Positions 12,756-26,300 of a stretch of DNA of 64,000 nt are shown here, in pieces. The notes under the pieces are model-generated. The model saw nothing but the letters and a program-made list of their open reading frames with translations. It made no database searches and was not told the origin of the DNA. The stretch spans positions 12,904,418 to 12,968,417 of the forward strand of contig JAEMBT020000004.1 in the NCBI GenBank assembly GCA_018873245.2, read 5' to 3'. The position numbers and the translations under genes were made by a program. The stretch is from Archegozetes longisetosus (lineage: Eukaryota > Arthropoda > Arachnida > Sarcoptiformes > Trhypochthoniidae). Numbering within the stretch: position 1 is the first letter of the stretch; the number at the start of each line of letters is the position of its first letter.

Positions 12756-12960
12756 ATGGACAGCATTAATACCAATTCATTGCTGCCATTGCTTTGGGCG
12801 AGCAAATTGGGTGCCAGACCTAACATTGGGTCACTTTCATGGCCACAAAAAGAGTTGTCATCAGGTCCAATCAAACTTAATGGTAATGAACGACACGATT
12901 CTAAAATGGAGTTCGGTGATCAAAAAAAGTTATCGATTGGTCAAAGTTTTACTCCTTCAG
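12756..12960 (+). CDS. nub/pdm2: Gene A exon 1 (N-terminal exon)
   Basis: Encodes residues 1-68 plus one base. It starts at ATG 12756 with [20 protein letters not shown] and ends at ...SFTPS, with donor TTCAG|GTAAAT. The exon is recognised because gene B carries a matching exon on the opposite strand at 50301-50541, sharing [19 protein letters not shown], the SWP motif and the terminal TPS. The phase-1 end joins the next exon to make a GAT (Asp) codon, and the same happens in gene B. The ATG lies about 50 bases downstream of a mirrored, conserved promoter-like block. No known domain is visible. It may be one of several alternative 5' exons. Confidence 0.82.
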
Positions 12961-15900
12961 GTAAATATGAATTGCTTAACTGTATAAAAACGCTCATTAT
13001 TTGTTTCCAAGTTTATAGAATGTGCAAAATTTAGTTTATAGTCAAAAATTATAGATTGCTTTTGGATTAAATGGCATTTTTCAATTTGTTATCCATAAGC
13101 TTAGTCTTTAGTCTATTTAGCAGTTTTTTCAGTTTAAAACTGTTTATTTGAAAATTTGTTGATATTGTTGTTGAATAATATTACATTTATATAAAGCTTA
13201 CTATAAGTGATTGGCGATATTTTCAAGCAAAAAATAAGTCGTTTAAGATTTTGAATTAGCGAGAAGTAGAGCATTGATTCAATTGATGTGTCCTCATGTA
13301 CAATACTTTTTATGTCCGAAAATCTATTCCTATTCTTAATGTAATGAATATTTGGTTCTATTCCACTTATTTATTATAAATGAAGCAAAGACAACAAGTT
13401 TTTTCAAATTTTGATTCAAGCATTTCACCTGTTAAGGGATCCGTTGGAAAAAAACAATCAAAAATGTTGGAATCGATTCAAAAGCCACAAACTTTTCTGT
13501 CATTATTGCTTAAGCATTGTTATGAACATGAGAACGAAATTGTTCTGCTATTTAATCTTAATAAATGAGTCAACTTTTTTAGTTTTATCATAACTTAATG
13601 ACTCATTTTAAGGTTGTATCATTCATCATTTTAAGGTTATATCATTCATCAGAGAGTAAATGAATTGTACCAAAAAGTTATTAACTCATCAATTAATTGG
13701 AGTAAGTATTGTAAACATGTTTATGGAGGCATGACTTTAGGTTTAGCTATTATTTCTTAATAGTATTGATGAGACCGAAAATAACTGATGATGAGTACTT
13801 CATTAACAAACTCCACTTCAACTGAATTGAGTGAAAAACAAAGTTTCAATGAATCACGTTTTGCGATAAATTGGTTCGAAATTCTGTAAGACTTTGACAG
13901 TGAGTGACTTTCTCGTATACAATAAGATTCATTTTGTAAAATGTTTGTAAACTTGTATCTGTTTTACTGATTTGACTTAGTGAGTCAATAGATAACTGAT
14001 TAACTGTGCATTCTTACAATCTAATTAAATAAACATGACTGAAGTTGTTTGCTGAAAATGGAAAATTTTGTACATTTTGTAAAGAGGTTGTACTGGATTT
14101 GATATGTAAAAATAGAGGAAAACTAGCGTTTAGTGAATAGAGACAGATAAAGGAATGCTCGTGAATCGACTCGTGCTGTATGGCTGCGTCTGTATAGCTG
14201 TGTCTGTATAGCTGTGTCTGTATAGCTGTGTCCAGTTATACGGCAATAGCGTTAACATTGAGGATCGATATACGAATCGTTTTGCCTCTTCTTTTGCATT
14301 CGAATTCATTATATGCAACTCCAATACTCAAATACGATCCACTTTTCGCTATTAGACATTTTCTTGCGATGCGGATGTGAACTTAAATTCTGCTCTCTTT
14401 CCATCTCTTTTTCTCCTGTTTTGTACTGAGTCTGATCTGATGTGTAGCCCTCTCGTCTTTTCTACTTTGCGTCCACTGGGGATAAGCAAATGCAAAGCAA
14501 AATTAAGCAGAACCGAGTCTCTAATATCTATTTATGCATTCAATATATATTACTTACAATGGAATTGTCTGTACTGTATATCGAACAAAATTGAATATGT
14601 AGCCTAATATTTTTATTCATTAATATTAAATCTGATTCGCGAAATCCTGCAGCTTTTGTTTTAGTCAAACTTATATTCTTGTTATGAAAATTTCAAGAAA
14701 AATATTTAGTCAAAATTTAAATAAACTTCAATTGGACTATCGGCGATCACTCGAAATTCAAATTGAGCTCAATATAAAACTGATTGAAAGCGGTCTTTGA
14801 AAGTGATCTTGTGCTTGAAATTCATCCGAAATACTTTTGAAGCGAAAGCGCAGACACTGCCTAATGATAATATTGGACGCACTTCAATATTGATTGATGT
14901 CAATTATTTGCTATGTAAAGAAAAACGTATAGCCGTCTTGATCAAGATTTTACACGAAGTATAGCACAACTCACTAACAATGATCAACTCAATAACTTCA
15001 TTCTTGACTAGAATTGTGCAAAAGCTATGTAAATTTGGTAATATTAGTCAGTCATTTATTTGGATATTTTTGAATAAAAGTTATGCGTATATTAATATGA
15101 ATACAAGCATTGGTCAAAATAAAACGAGAAAATGATTTAACTTATTGAATTAGAGCCAAATGAGAAATTGATTCATTCATATGAGAATGGCTGAACGAAG
15201 CTTTAGACAAAGATTATCGTCATTACTATATGATGAAATTATGTAACTTGAATCAATAAGAACAAAAAAGACTACTATAATGAATATAATTTGATGGGAC
15301 AAGTAATACTCTTTCTGGCAAACAATTTGTTTCTTTTATGTTCAGATCTTCAATAAGTCTAATGCTATGCAAAGCTTTGTCCCTAATATGCATTTTCCAT
15401 CTGATGCATTGAAATAACAAGCGATAGCCATGACTCGCATCTCACCATTTATGTTGTTGTCATGTGGATACCACTGAAGACATGTTCTGCATGTGAAAAG
15501 AATGCATACAAATTACTTATATTGCATCAAAACTTGAAGCCAGAAAAAGTGTTTTGCATTTTAGGTTCATTGCATACCAATAGTATCTATACGATTGCTT
15601 TGTCTGGCTTTGCATGTTCCACATATTCATACTATTAAACCTACCAAATATGATATATCGTTTGAATGCATCGATTCTATTAAAGTGAATATTTCTAATG
15701 CATATTTTCGAAAAATATGCTTAAAATGCATTTTAGATAATATTTATATATTTGTTGATGTGAGTCAACAAAGTTTAATAAAGTTTTGTATAATTTTTTC
15801 TTTTTGAAAACTAGTCAAATAAATTTTGTTTCAAACTTTTCTTTTTAGCTGTGATGGCAAAATATTTATATTTTCTTATCAGAGCCCTGCTAATGAACTG

Positions 15901-18900
15901 ACTTTTCTTTTTATAAGGCATGAGTTCGGGTCAGGCTTATGTTGAGCTATTTGAGGTTTGATTCAAATTTGAGACACACTGTCCGTAAACTTGATGTGAG
16001 GCATACATCGTATAAGGCAGAGCTCAGGTTTGCATGTTTTCAATTTGGAGTTTGTCTCAATCTGAAACTCATTTAACTAATTGAATCAAAATGATTGCCA
16101 TGTACCTAGCACATATTTGCCAGTTGTACCAATAGATTTCAGTTATATTCTATTTTAAACTGGTTTCTAAATAACTCAGTTGAATGATTGAATCACTTTT
16201 GAAGTTTGACTAAGTAATTAAATAAAGAAATTTGAATGGAACAACTTTGAAGGATTAGTCTGGATGAATTTGTATTTTGATTTTAGTAAACTTTGGCTTA
16301 ATATGACATGAAAACAGAAATGTTAAGAAAAGTAAAACATATGAGAACATAGCCATTGCAGCGTTCATAACTGGTGTTCAAGTATTATTCGATTTTGACT
16401 GCAATTGGCATTCATACAAATACATTCAGGTTTCACTTTGTTATAATATATGATATATGAATGCATTGCCGCAAATGTTGTTATTCATTCATATATGCGA
16501 TCATCACTAAATGGCTTCCTTTCGAAAATCACTTCCACTTCTAGTGAGAGAAAACTATTTGAATGCATCACTCAATATATTGTAGTGCACAATATTGTCA
16601 ATGAATAATAAATAATTTTTGCATTGTTGTCATTACTGACACATTTTCTTATTCATTAGTAATGTCTAAAACTGCTCTGGAAATATCATGATTAATGTTG
16701 GGCTTCAGAAGATATCGTCAATCATAATATCTTTTTTACCTTATAATTTGACTTTTAACTCATTGTCAAGCATTTAAGAGGCTTTACATTATTGTTCACT
16801 TCAATAACAAGGCATTTGATTAATTTACCTGATGGTCAAGCTAATTTTTTTGTATTTTCATGGTTCTAACTTTAAAAATAGATTTTTCCGTAAAATGAGT
16901 GATTTCCGAATTTCTACTATTATTGACGTGTTCAGTAGTATTTGTTTATTCTCAAAGAAACCTAAAACTTGTACTCATATAATTTGCAAATAAAACTTTG
17001 CATTTCACTTTTATACATGTTAGATATCGTAACAAAATAAACAATTTTGCAATAAAACTTTTAAGTAATATTAGTTTTTTTGATTAAATGATACCTAAAT
17101 ATACTGATAGAAATCGAAGCATTCAATTTGGAATGTATTACTCGTACTTTGATTGGACTATTAAGATATTCATACTGCTTATATTGAGATGGCAATCGTA
17201 ATACTTGCATATATTGCCTGTTCTTTACTTGTTTTTATCTTTAAAGCAAAGTAATAGTAAAATATTTTTATATAATATATTTTTTATTATAATACATATA
17301 CGATATGATATGTTTGAATCCAATCTATGCATCACATCCAATATATTCAGAGGTATTGAAAACTGATTTTTATCATCCACTGAACATTTTTCATTTCTAT
17401 TCATTCCATTCTTTTTACTCTCTTTTTCTCTTCTATAAATATATATATTTTGATTCATTTCGATGATATGTTTGCAGATTCGTATATTTATATATAGATA
17501 TAGACCATTACTATACGTATATTGAATTTACTTTTTTCTTGGTTCAAATATACAGTAGTTTATTGTAAAGCGTTGAGTCTGAAGCACCTGTAATACAATC
17601 TGTATTGCGTGCTATGTTGTAAGTGAGTATCCTTTACGGCGATCGCACAAATTTAGCATCAAATCCAAATCCTATCTGCTTCTCCTCTGCATTGCATTTT
17701 GCATCGTATTCTCCCCACACTTTTTTCTTCCTCCTCTATTATTTGCATAAGGCATTATGGCTATGGCAATGGCTATGGCTAGTGCTGATGATGTGCATCT
17801 ATTAGTATTTCTGAGCCTTATTGGGGAGAAAGCGGAGAATTCATGCGATGGAAAGTAACTGAAAGAGAGACGAGAGTCAGGTCATCAACCTTATAGCTTA
17901 AATCAGAATCAGTTCCTAAAATGAATATCTGACATTAGGTCTTATGTGCATATATTTGTTAATCTTTGCATTATATGATTCGCAATAAGAAACTTAGTGC
18001 CAACAATGTACTATTTATTAAGAATTGATCAAACCATGTATGTCGTAATATCTACAATTGTTAGATAAATATTACAACTATTTGGTTGTTAAATTTTACG
18101 CAAATATTAATTAGGTTGATAGAGTTTTCTAATTTGAAATAAGATCGAAAAAACGAGACTTGAAAAAATTGAGTGCAGTCTATTCCAAATTTGATTGTTT
18201 AGTCGTGTTCCCCATTCCCTAACAGAGTCAGCTTCAGTCTGGAGATCACGTGAGGCAATCCCTCCTACAGTTATTACCGCCACCGATGCTATTATTATGT
18301 GCTGAATAGTGCATTTCTAAAGCTCTCCGAAAGTACTACTAAAAATCTTCTCTATTTGCCTAACCTTATAAACAAATGACGTCAGACTAACATTTTGGAC
18401 TTCATATTATGGTAATGATGGTCATCTTCAATCTGTCACTCCGAGATGATGATTTGATGCCATTGTATCTGATATTGTGATTGGTAAAAGTATCTGCTTG
18501 TCTTTTACAATTGTAGTCAAATCACACTAAAAGTACAATAATTTTGTTAGAATAGTCGTAATTTAATCTAATTTCTACCATATTATGAGTTTTATTAGAC
18601 TTTCAAATAAAACGTGAAAAGTGTTACACCACTCATATCTAAATCGGATTCAAATAAATTTTCAAATTTCGTATTACTTATTGTAAAACTTTTTGATCCG
18701 ACAAATCCCAAAACTGATGTTAATTCTGATTCATTTCTCAGATACTATAATGCATTAGAAAGCTTCAATTTTGTGTCCTATAAGTAGCTATAAATAAATA
18801 TAAACTTATATTATCCAAAACATAATCCATTGCTAGAACTTTTAGCATTTCTGTATTTTAAACAAATCATTCCTAAGGACACTTTAATCCAATTGACCCT

Positions 18901-20327
18901 CTTATGCCATTTTCCTTCTCTTCAGCAAATGATTAGACATTTTTGGATTAAAGTCTTTTTTCTTATTTGGTTTATTTTCTATTTGATTCTGTAAGAACTG
19001 CTTTGTGATGGCTTTTGATGCAGATAAGTCCGAGTACTTGCCTGCGAGAATTGCTCATTCAAAAAAGATAAGAGATGTAAAGATGTGCATCAATTGTACT
19101 CAACTTTGAATATACAGTTAACTTTATTATACAATACAATCTGCTTATACTAGTATTTGAAAAAATTGACTCTACGTGTTTTACGTTAAGAGAGTACAAA
19201 TGTCTGCATTCGTTAAAATAATTAGGGTTTTCAAATAAGCTAACAAAACCTAAAAAATCAATGCGTTTAACATAGATTCATGCAGTGGAAAATGAAAGTT
19301 TTTATAATGAGATCTGTCTGTAGAAATTTCTATTGTTGCCAATAACGTGCGTTCAGTTCCGTTGAGCTTTTGCCAGAATCTAATGGTAAATAACGGAAAA
19401 CTTTTTTGCCTCGCAATTTTGATGATAGATTGAACAGAAGTAGTGCCAAACAATGAACGATAAAATTGCAAAAGTTATTCTCTTATTGCTTAGAGATTTG
19501 TCCATATTTTAGAATTTGCTTATTTGTTAGCATCCGATTGTTTTTGATTCGGGATTTTAGAAATTGAACAAAAATATTTGATTATCCGCGTAAAAACGAT
19601 AGAAATTGTGTTCTCAATTGACATCAGTTCTATTTGTATTGATCTGTTAAATTAAATGCTTCAGCCTATAAGCAGATCAAGTTTACTGCTAAAAATAGAC
19701 AAAAATATTCTGAAATTTAGTTGATCCAAATTATTTTTGAATATAATATCTGAATAGAAAATCGAAGAATTTGAGAAATCAAATTTGAATTGACTATTGC
19801 CATATCAATATAGTGTATATGTATAGTATGAATAGAAATGCTTCTATACTACTTGCGATTCAATAGAAATGTGACGCTCAAATATTGAAAAATTATAATA
19901 AAAGGAGTATAAAATATCGATTTTTAACCCGAGCACTATTTGCGAACCAATGAGAAGCGACACGTGGGTGTGATGTGTTCTTGTGGAACATTTATGGATA
20001 TAGAATGCAAAACAACTGAAACAACTGATTCGATGATCTGCCTTAAGAATGTCTTGTATTTTACTTGTTTTCGTTTTTCTTGATTATCATCAACTGATTT
20101 AAAGGCAAAAAAGGAAATTGTCTTTTTTTCAATTAATGACAGACTAATGCTAATGGAGTGAAGCATCAACTCATTAAATAGAGAAACGCATTAAGTTAGA
20201 GACAAAATGCTAATGGACAGAACATTGGAGAGTGAGTAAGAAGTCATTTATCAAATAACAGTCTGTGTATTCTCATTGCAAGGATGACCCTTAACCAACA
20301 TTCTGAATATATTAAGTAGAAAATGGC

Positions 20328-20358
<31 letters not shown>

Positions 20359-23300
20359 TCTATTTGTTTGCAGTGATGCATTGAATTTGAATACTTTGCA
20401 ATAAACTTCAAAATCAAAACTATTTCTGTTTTCTGTCTTTTCGGTTTTGATAAAGAAGTAAACTATTGACCATCGGTGATATTACTCAGCACTAATTGAA
20501 TAATATAAGTTTTGAAAGATATATTTGGCCTCAAATTGACTTAATACTGAAGTTTTAGATTGAAGGCAGCAATTTATTTGACGAGTTCAGAGTATTTTCT
20601 ATTGAAAATAGTTTGAATGCAATATACAGAGTGAGTGTCAAGTGATATATTAAGCACATTTTGAAATCCCTAATTTGAGTAGTGATGCTCTTCACTTTGA
20701 TGAGATACCATTAATCTCTTGTCCGACTACCACTGACTTTGCATTTCTCCCCAACCAAAACCCAAAATGAAAAAATAAAAAAGTTGTCCACTTGGGAGAT
20801 AAAAAAAAGTTATAGTATATATATATATATTGGAGAAGTGTAAATCCATGATTTGAAATAAAGTAGTCGCCAAAATGTGAAATATGGATTTTTCATGGAT
20901 TTTTGTGAATTTTTTAAAAGCTCTTATATTCCTCTTGAATAACATATCAATTTCACAGCACTATTGAGTGTATTTCCTATTTTCCACTTCTTTAAAACTC
21001 GTTCAGAATATATTTCTTGAAAATTATTTTCAATTTAATTTTGAAAATCGATACGAGTATTAACATAAACATTTTACATAAGTTTAGAATTTGCTTCTCG
21101 TGATAATATCCTGCCAGAAATAGATTGAAAAATTTTTAGAAGCGGTTTTTCAGTTTCGAACAATGATATTATTTTTTCCGCATACCAATGATTGCCACCT
21201 TTAGGTCTGATTAGGTCTTGGGGGTGGTTTCAGGTCTGATTGGGGGACAAGTGGGTTGTTTAACTCTATAACATATAGCAATATGGCATGTGTCTGACTG
21301 CCGCATACATCATAATCCGTCATAATCAGCTTCTCTACCCTCTAAATTTACTTGTTATATAATACAGTAAAGTAGAGATAGAAAGGAATAAAGAGAGGGA
21401 GAGAACACGCGGGTGTCAGTGTGAGCCACTCACTTATTCTCTCCCTGTTCTCGAATTTTTCAGAGTCTTTCCTCAGTTTTTGATCGGAAGCATTGAAGCA
21501 CTTGTCCTCTGATGCGAGAAAAAACTTAGGAAAAAGCGCACCGCAGATATTTCACTTGACGATCGCATTGACATTCAAATTTTTGCGTTTCACTCTCCGT
21601 ACCCTCGATATGAGTTGTGTTTTAGCTTGGAAAAAGGTCGCGCTGTTCGATGTTTATCATATTGAATTTCTAACTTTTGCGATTCGCGTTTACATCGAAT
21701 CCAATTTTTGTTGAGCAAATTATTGATTTTTAGGTATTTTGATGAAAGGCTGGCTCAAATACTCGTACATTAGCATATTATTTAGAACCCAAATGATCAC
21801 TTTCAAGATTATTGCTATTCCTCTCAAAGATATTAATCTAAAATGACCAAAACTTATTTTGAATCTCTCAGCAAAATTTATGCGAAACTAAAGTCCGTGA
21901 AAGATAATAAGAAAAGCTATGGTATCCAATGTTCAGGAGTTGGTGTCTGCCAGTTGTGATTTATTGAAATTGCGAAATAATCAAAAATCAATTTCAGGCA
22001 TAGTGTGATTCGCAATAGTGTTTTTTGCATCTGTCTATCTCTCGCTTTCTCACTCTGAATGCGCGTCTTATGCCTAAACACAAAGATTGATAGAACATTG
22101 ACGTTCTCCAAAAGTCTCAGTACTAGTAGTGAAGGTTCAATAGGCAGATTAGGTCATACATTATCGCACACAATCCATCTTCAAAATAACATTATCTTAT
22201 CCGTTATGTTCACTTTGAATGTCGCATATTGTAACGCTTGTGTTGCACTTAAACTCTCGTATTGCCCTATTATCATATCATATATATTCACATTTTTTAT
22301 ATAAAATCTGTTTTGTTTATGTTTTCTAATATTTAACACAACGTTTTTTTAATTAAAAAGAATTCAGTATTTCTATAATATTTATCCCAAAACTCATTTT
22401 CAAAAATGTCAAATTAAAAAATGAGTTTTTCATTTTTAATACTGTTGTAAGATTAGCATGGTTTTGATCAAACTTCAGGGAACGTATGAGAATCAAAACA
22501 AAGAACAACAATGTATTTAGATGCTAACCACTATCAATTAGTCGTGCACAGAAGTAAGTGTTGAGTCCTATCTAAAATTGATCAGCCAATTGGTTGCGAA
22601 AGATATTAAGTCAGTTCACATTTATTTAAATATTATGTTAATTACTTTTCTAAGCGAAAAATTTGCACTTTGCCCGAACCGGTTAGAAATTTTCTGAATA
22701 TTCAAAATTAATATTTTAAATCTAGAAAAATAAAGACAGCAATTAGAGGATATTTTTTTCTATGTATTTGAAGACACTTTTATAATTAAAATTTTGATTT
22801 GTATACTTTACCACATGTGGCAGATTTTTGTGATTGTCTTAATTTGTAAGTTGAATCTGATGGCTGTATTTTGTCTAGACTATACTAAAGTTAATTGCAG
22901 CTACAAAATACACTTTGACAAAATACAACTTTTGCAAGTGTAATGCGACTTTCAAACAAATGTCTTACTCTTTATTTGTATGTTTGCCTATGCTTCTACT
23001 GTTACTACTTCTTAAGTGGTAAAGTTTGATGTCTTCGACTAGAACGTACATCGATTCGAATTACAAACTAACTTGAAATATTTAATTAATAGCATACACA
23101 ATAACAAAGCCAGCATTTAAAATGTTTTACTCTTTAATTAAGATGTTATTAGTTATGAAGTAAGTGAAAAAGTGTTTACCAAACGAGATGTTTATCCTTT
23201 AGATTGCCAAGCCTGGTACGAAAGCGTTGTCTCAATTGGTTATTCGCTATGCGGACTGCATCGCATCAAATTTTCTTTTGCTATGAATTTTATGTTTTGC

Positions 23301-26300
23301 AACAGTTTCTGCAGTCCATCTGCTCCTATTTGATATGCACGCATAACACTATGCAGATTTTGTAATCCTCTTATGGACGTACACCAATTCTATCGGCGTG
23401 TGTGTGCCTAAGATAGCAACCTAGTTGTGTAATGTTTAGTCTTATACAGTTAGTGTCAAAGTGTCCATCGAATACTGATTTACAAGACTTAATACTTAGC
23501 GCTTTATAAAAGAAGTAAAATATGAAAAGTCACAAAAAAAGTTTTTCTTGAATAAACAATATTGTGATGTATATTAAAATATTGTGATTCTCTTTATTGA
23601 AATGTGTCATATATACAGTTTATATTTGAGATTCTGGTGTTTACAGATTTAATATGAAAATAGCTTTTTCGGTGTATTTTATATTGGTATAGAAAGTTAA
23701 ATCTTTTATTATGCAGATATCTCAACCAATATATTAATTGAAGAAAAATCAATAAAGTTTGTCTGCATCTGATTTATTGTTTGAAATGCATAATCCGATA
23801 TTTGATACATTTTCTATATAAAATCAAATTTCCTGAATATAATCGACTTTCAATGTAACTTATGTTTCATTTATTGTTAATCGTCTTACAAATTAGGTCT
23901 ACATTTTTCTTCTTTTTCACAAATTTGATTGATAATCAAATTTCCTAAAGTGAACCAATTTCTTATTTACCTTTGAATAAGGATCATAAAATATTTAGAT
24001 TTTTATTGAAATTAAAGATTTTCTGAATGAGCTGAATATGTGATTTTACTTGGAAAGAAGTGCCTATTTTCAATTTAACGATATGCTATTAATAGCAATG
24101 TGTCAATGTTCTAAAGCCTGATATAAGACAAGGCATAAAACAAAATTAGTTGGCTCTGCATATGAGCACGTGTTGCATAGAGTTTACTTCTTCACATATC
24201 AATCTTTGATGTGATTCAAGTCTAGTATCTAAGAGCTGTCATGCTCTGAAGCAATCATTTTTCCAGTGATAACTCTATTCACATGTTATCCACACTATAG
24301 TATGTGTCGAGTCGATCATATCTTGGAGTGGATTTGACATAAGACAAATCTGTTACTCTAAATAGGATCAACATTTACATGTAGTTCCAGATTTTATTCC
24401 AACAGATAAAACTGATTTATAATAATTTAGATTGTTTCCATAAACATTCCATATCCTAAATATAAAATGTTCTATAGTTACAAATGGATTATAACACTCA
24501 TGAAAATGAAAAAATTGAAGGTTAACTCTTATTCTATATAACTGGATATGCATCAATTTTATCATAAGCCTCATTGAAAAATTTTAAGAAACCAGTAATA
24601 AATTGCTTAATTAAACACTTTGATTCTAAAATTTGTTACTTTCTAATTTTGAAAACTTATGTTTGCATTAAAAATGGGTTTATTTTATTTTTAAAGATCT
24701 AGGAATGAATGGTGACCTATCGGACGCGCCAGACAGCAGGTCCAGCAATGATTCCGGTGATTTGGATCATGACGACGATAACAGCTTGGATTCCGAGAGA
24801 GCTCTCAATTTGGTCAGTAATACTTTGATTATACAAATAAAGTTTTGTCTCACTAGAGCTGTCTTTTAAACATTTGAAACATTTAGTGTTGAAAATTTTG
24901 CGCAAAATTGATCGAGTGTAGTAAAATGTCCAAATCATCAAATATGAAAGAAACCATTTATTGATGCCTATGAACTGCATATAAAATAATGAAATCTTAT
25001 TTACAAATCATAATATTAAGTTAATGTTTGTTTAAGCGAAGTCATTGACTTGTAAAACAAGAGTAATTTCAATTAGAATCAGTTCATCATTTAATACAGT
25101 ATTTGTGTCTTTTTTATTTATGCTCTAATGAATAATAAAGTATTATTCAAAGTTTAGTGAAGCACATCTAATGCTTTCAATATTATTGTCATATTTCTCT
25201 TATCGGACATTAACAACAATAAAAAATAATCATATATTTAGTCAAATAAAACTAAAGCAATATCAAAGCTTCGCAAGAGATTATAAGTAAAAGATAAATG
25301 AACCTTAAAATCAATATAGTTTAGAATATGAACATGTTTATTAATTTATTCAAAGTAAATTGTTAACTTCAATTAATAGGCAATGGATGAGATGCCGATC
25401 GATGCGACCATAAACATAGCTCACAATAATAATAATAATAATAATAATAACAGCAACAACAATAGTAACAATAATAATAATTGTTCGAATGCTATTCACA
25501 ACACTTATCAAAGCAGCAAAAACTCAATTACACCAAACGGTAGTGCAATCTCCAAACTAAACTCAGGTCGAAATTCATCCAAAAGTTTATTTAATGCAAA
25601 CGAGCGGAACAATAGTGTAAATGATATGAATTCGGGTCAACTGTCAGCATCTCAATTATCTCCGACCACATTCGCCAGCGCTGCCGCAGCCCTCGCGACT
25701 GCAGCCGCGGCTAGTGATATGTCAGTCAATCAATTAATAACACAGGTATGAGTTGAAAATAATGGCAAACTTTTGTCTGAATAAATTGATTAATATAACT
25801 AATAAATTGTTGTATTAGTTGATGGCACAGGCGGGACAGCAGCAATTGTTATTACAGGCGGGATTAGCGCAACAATTACAACAGGCGTCTAAGGTATTGA
25901 TTGACTCTATGACTAGTTGTGAGCGCTCACAACACAAGCATTAAGTTTGCTTTCCGTTTCAAATAAGATTATGTTATTTCATTAGATACCGGTGACCAAT
26001 GTTTTGAGTGGTTTATCATCGCAGGCAACAGACTTGCAGCAAATTCAGCAACATTTGCAACAACAAAATCTCCATAATCTACAGCCTCTACTCTTTCTCC
26101 AGCAATCCGGACAACTATCACAGAATTTGCAGCAATTACAGGCTCAACTACTGCTTCAAAATCAGGTTATTTCATTTTTTCAATAACTCTTATTACTTGT
26201 CGAAATTATTGTAAGATATAAGTCAAAGGTTAAATTATAGTCAAGTTACCTTTTAGATCGATTCTGTTAATCATTAAAATGAATATCCTTAGCATATTTG

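Larger units (their letters stand above)
12961..24696 (+). other. Giant first intron of gene A (11.7 kb)
   Basis: Phase-1 intron holding mirrored elements 12-17. No further exon could be supported. The stretch 17550-18500 has several GC-richer patches (for example 17640-17880 and 18210-18330) without a visible mirror partner. Confidence 0.75.

Noticed and set aside
18210..18330. GC-richer patch considered as a tRNA or small RNA gene
   Set aside because: No acceptor-stem pairing or T-loop consensus could be found by eye.
12961..24696. Additional coding exons between exon 1 and exon 2
   Set aside because: The direct join is in frame in both copies, and the conserved islands inside the intron do not keep open frames with splice sites.
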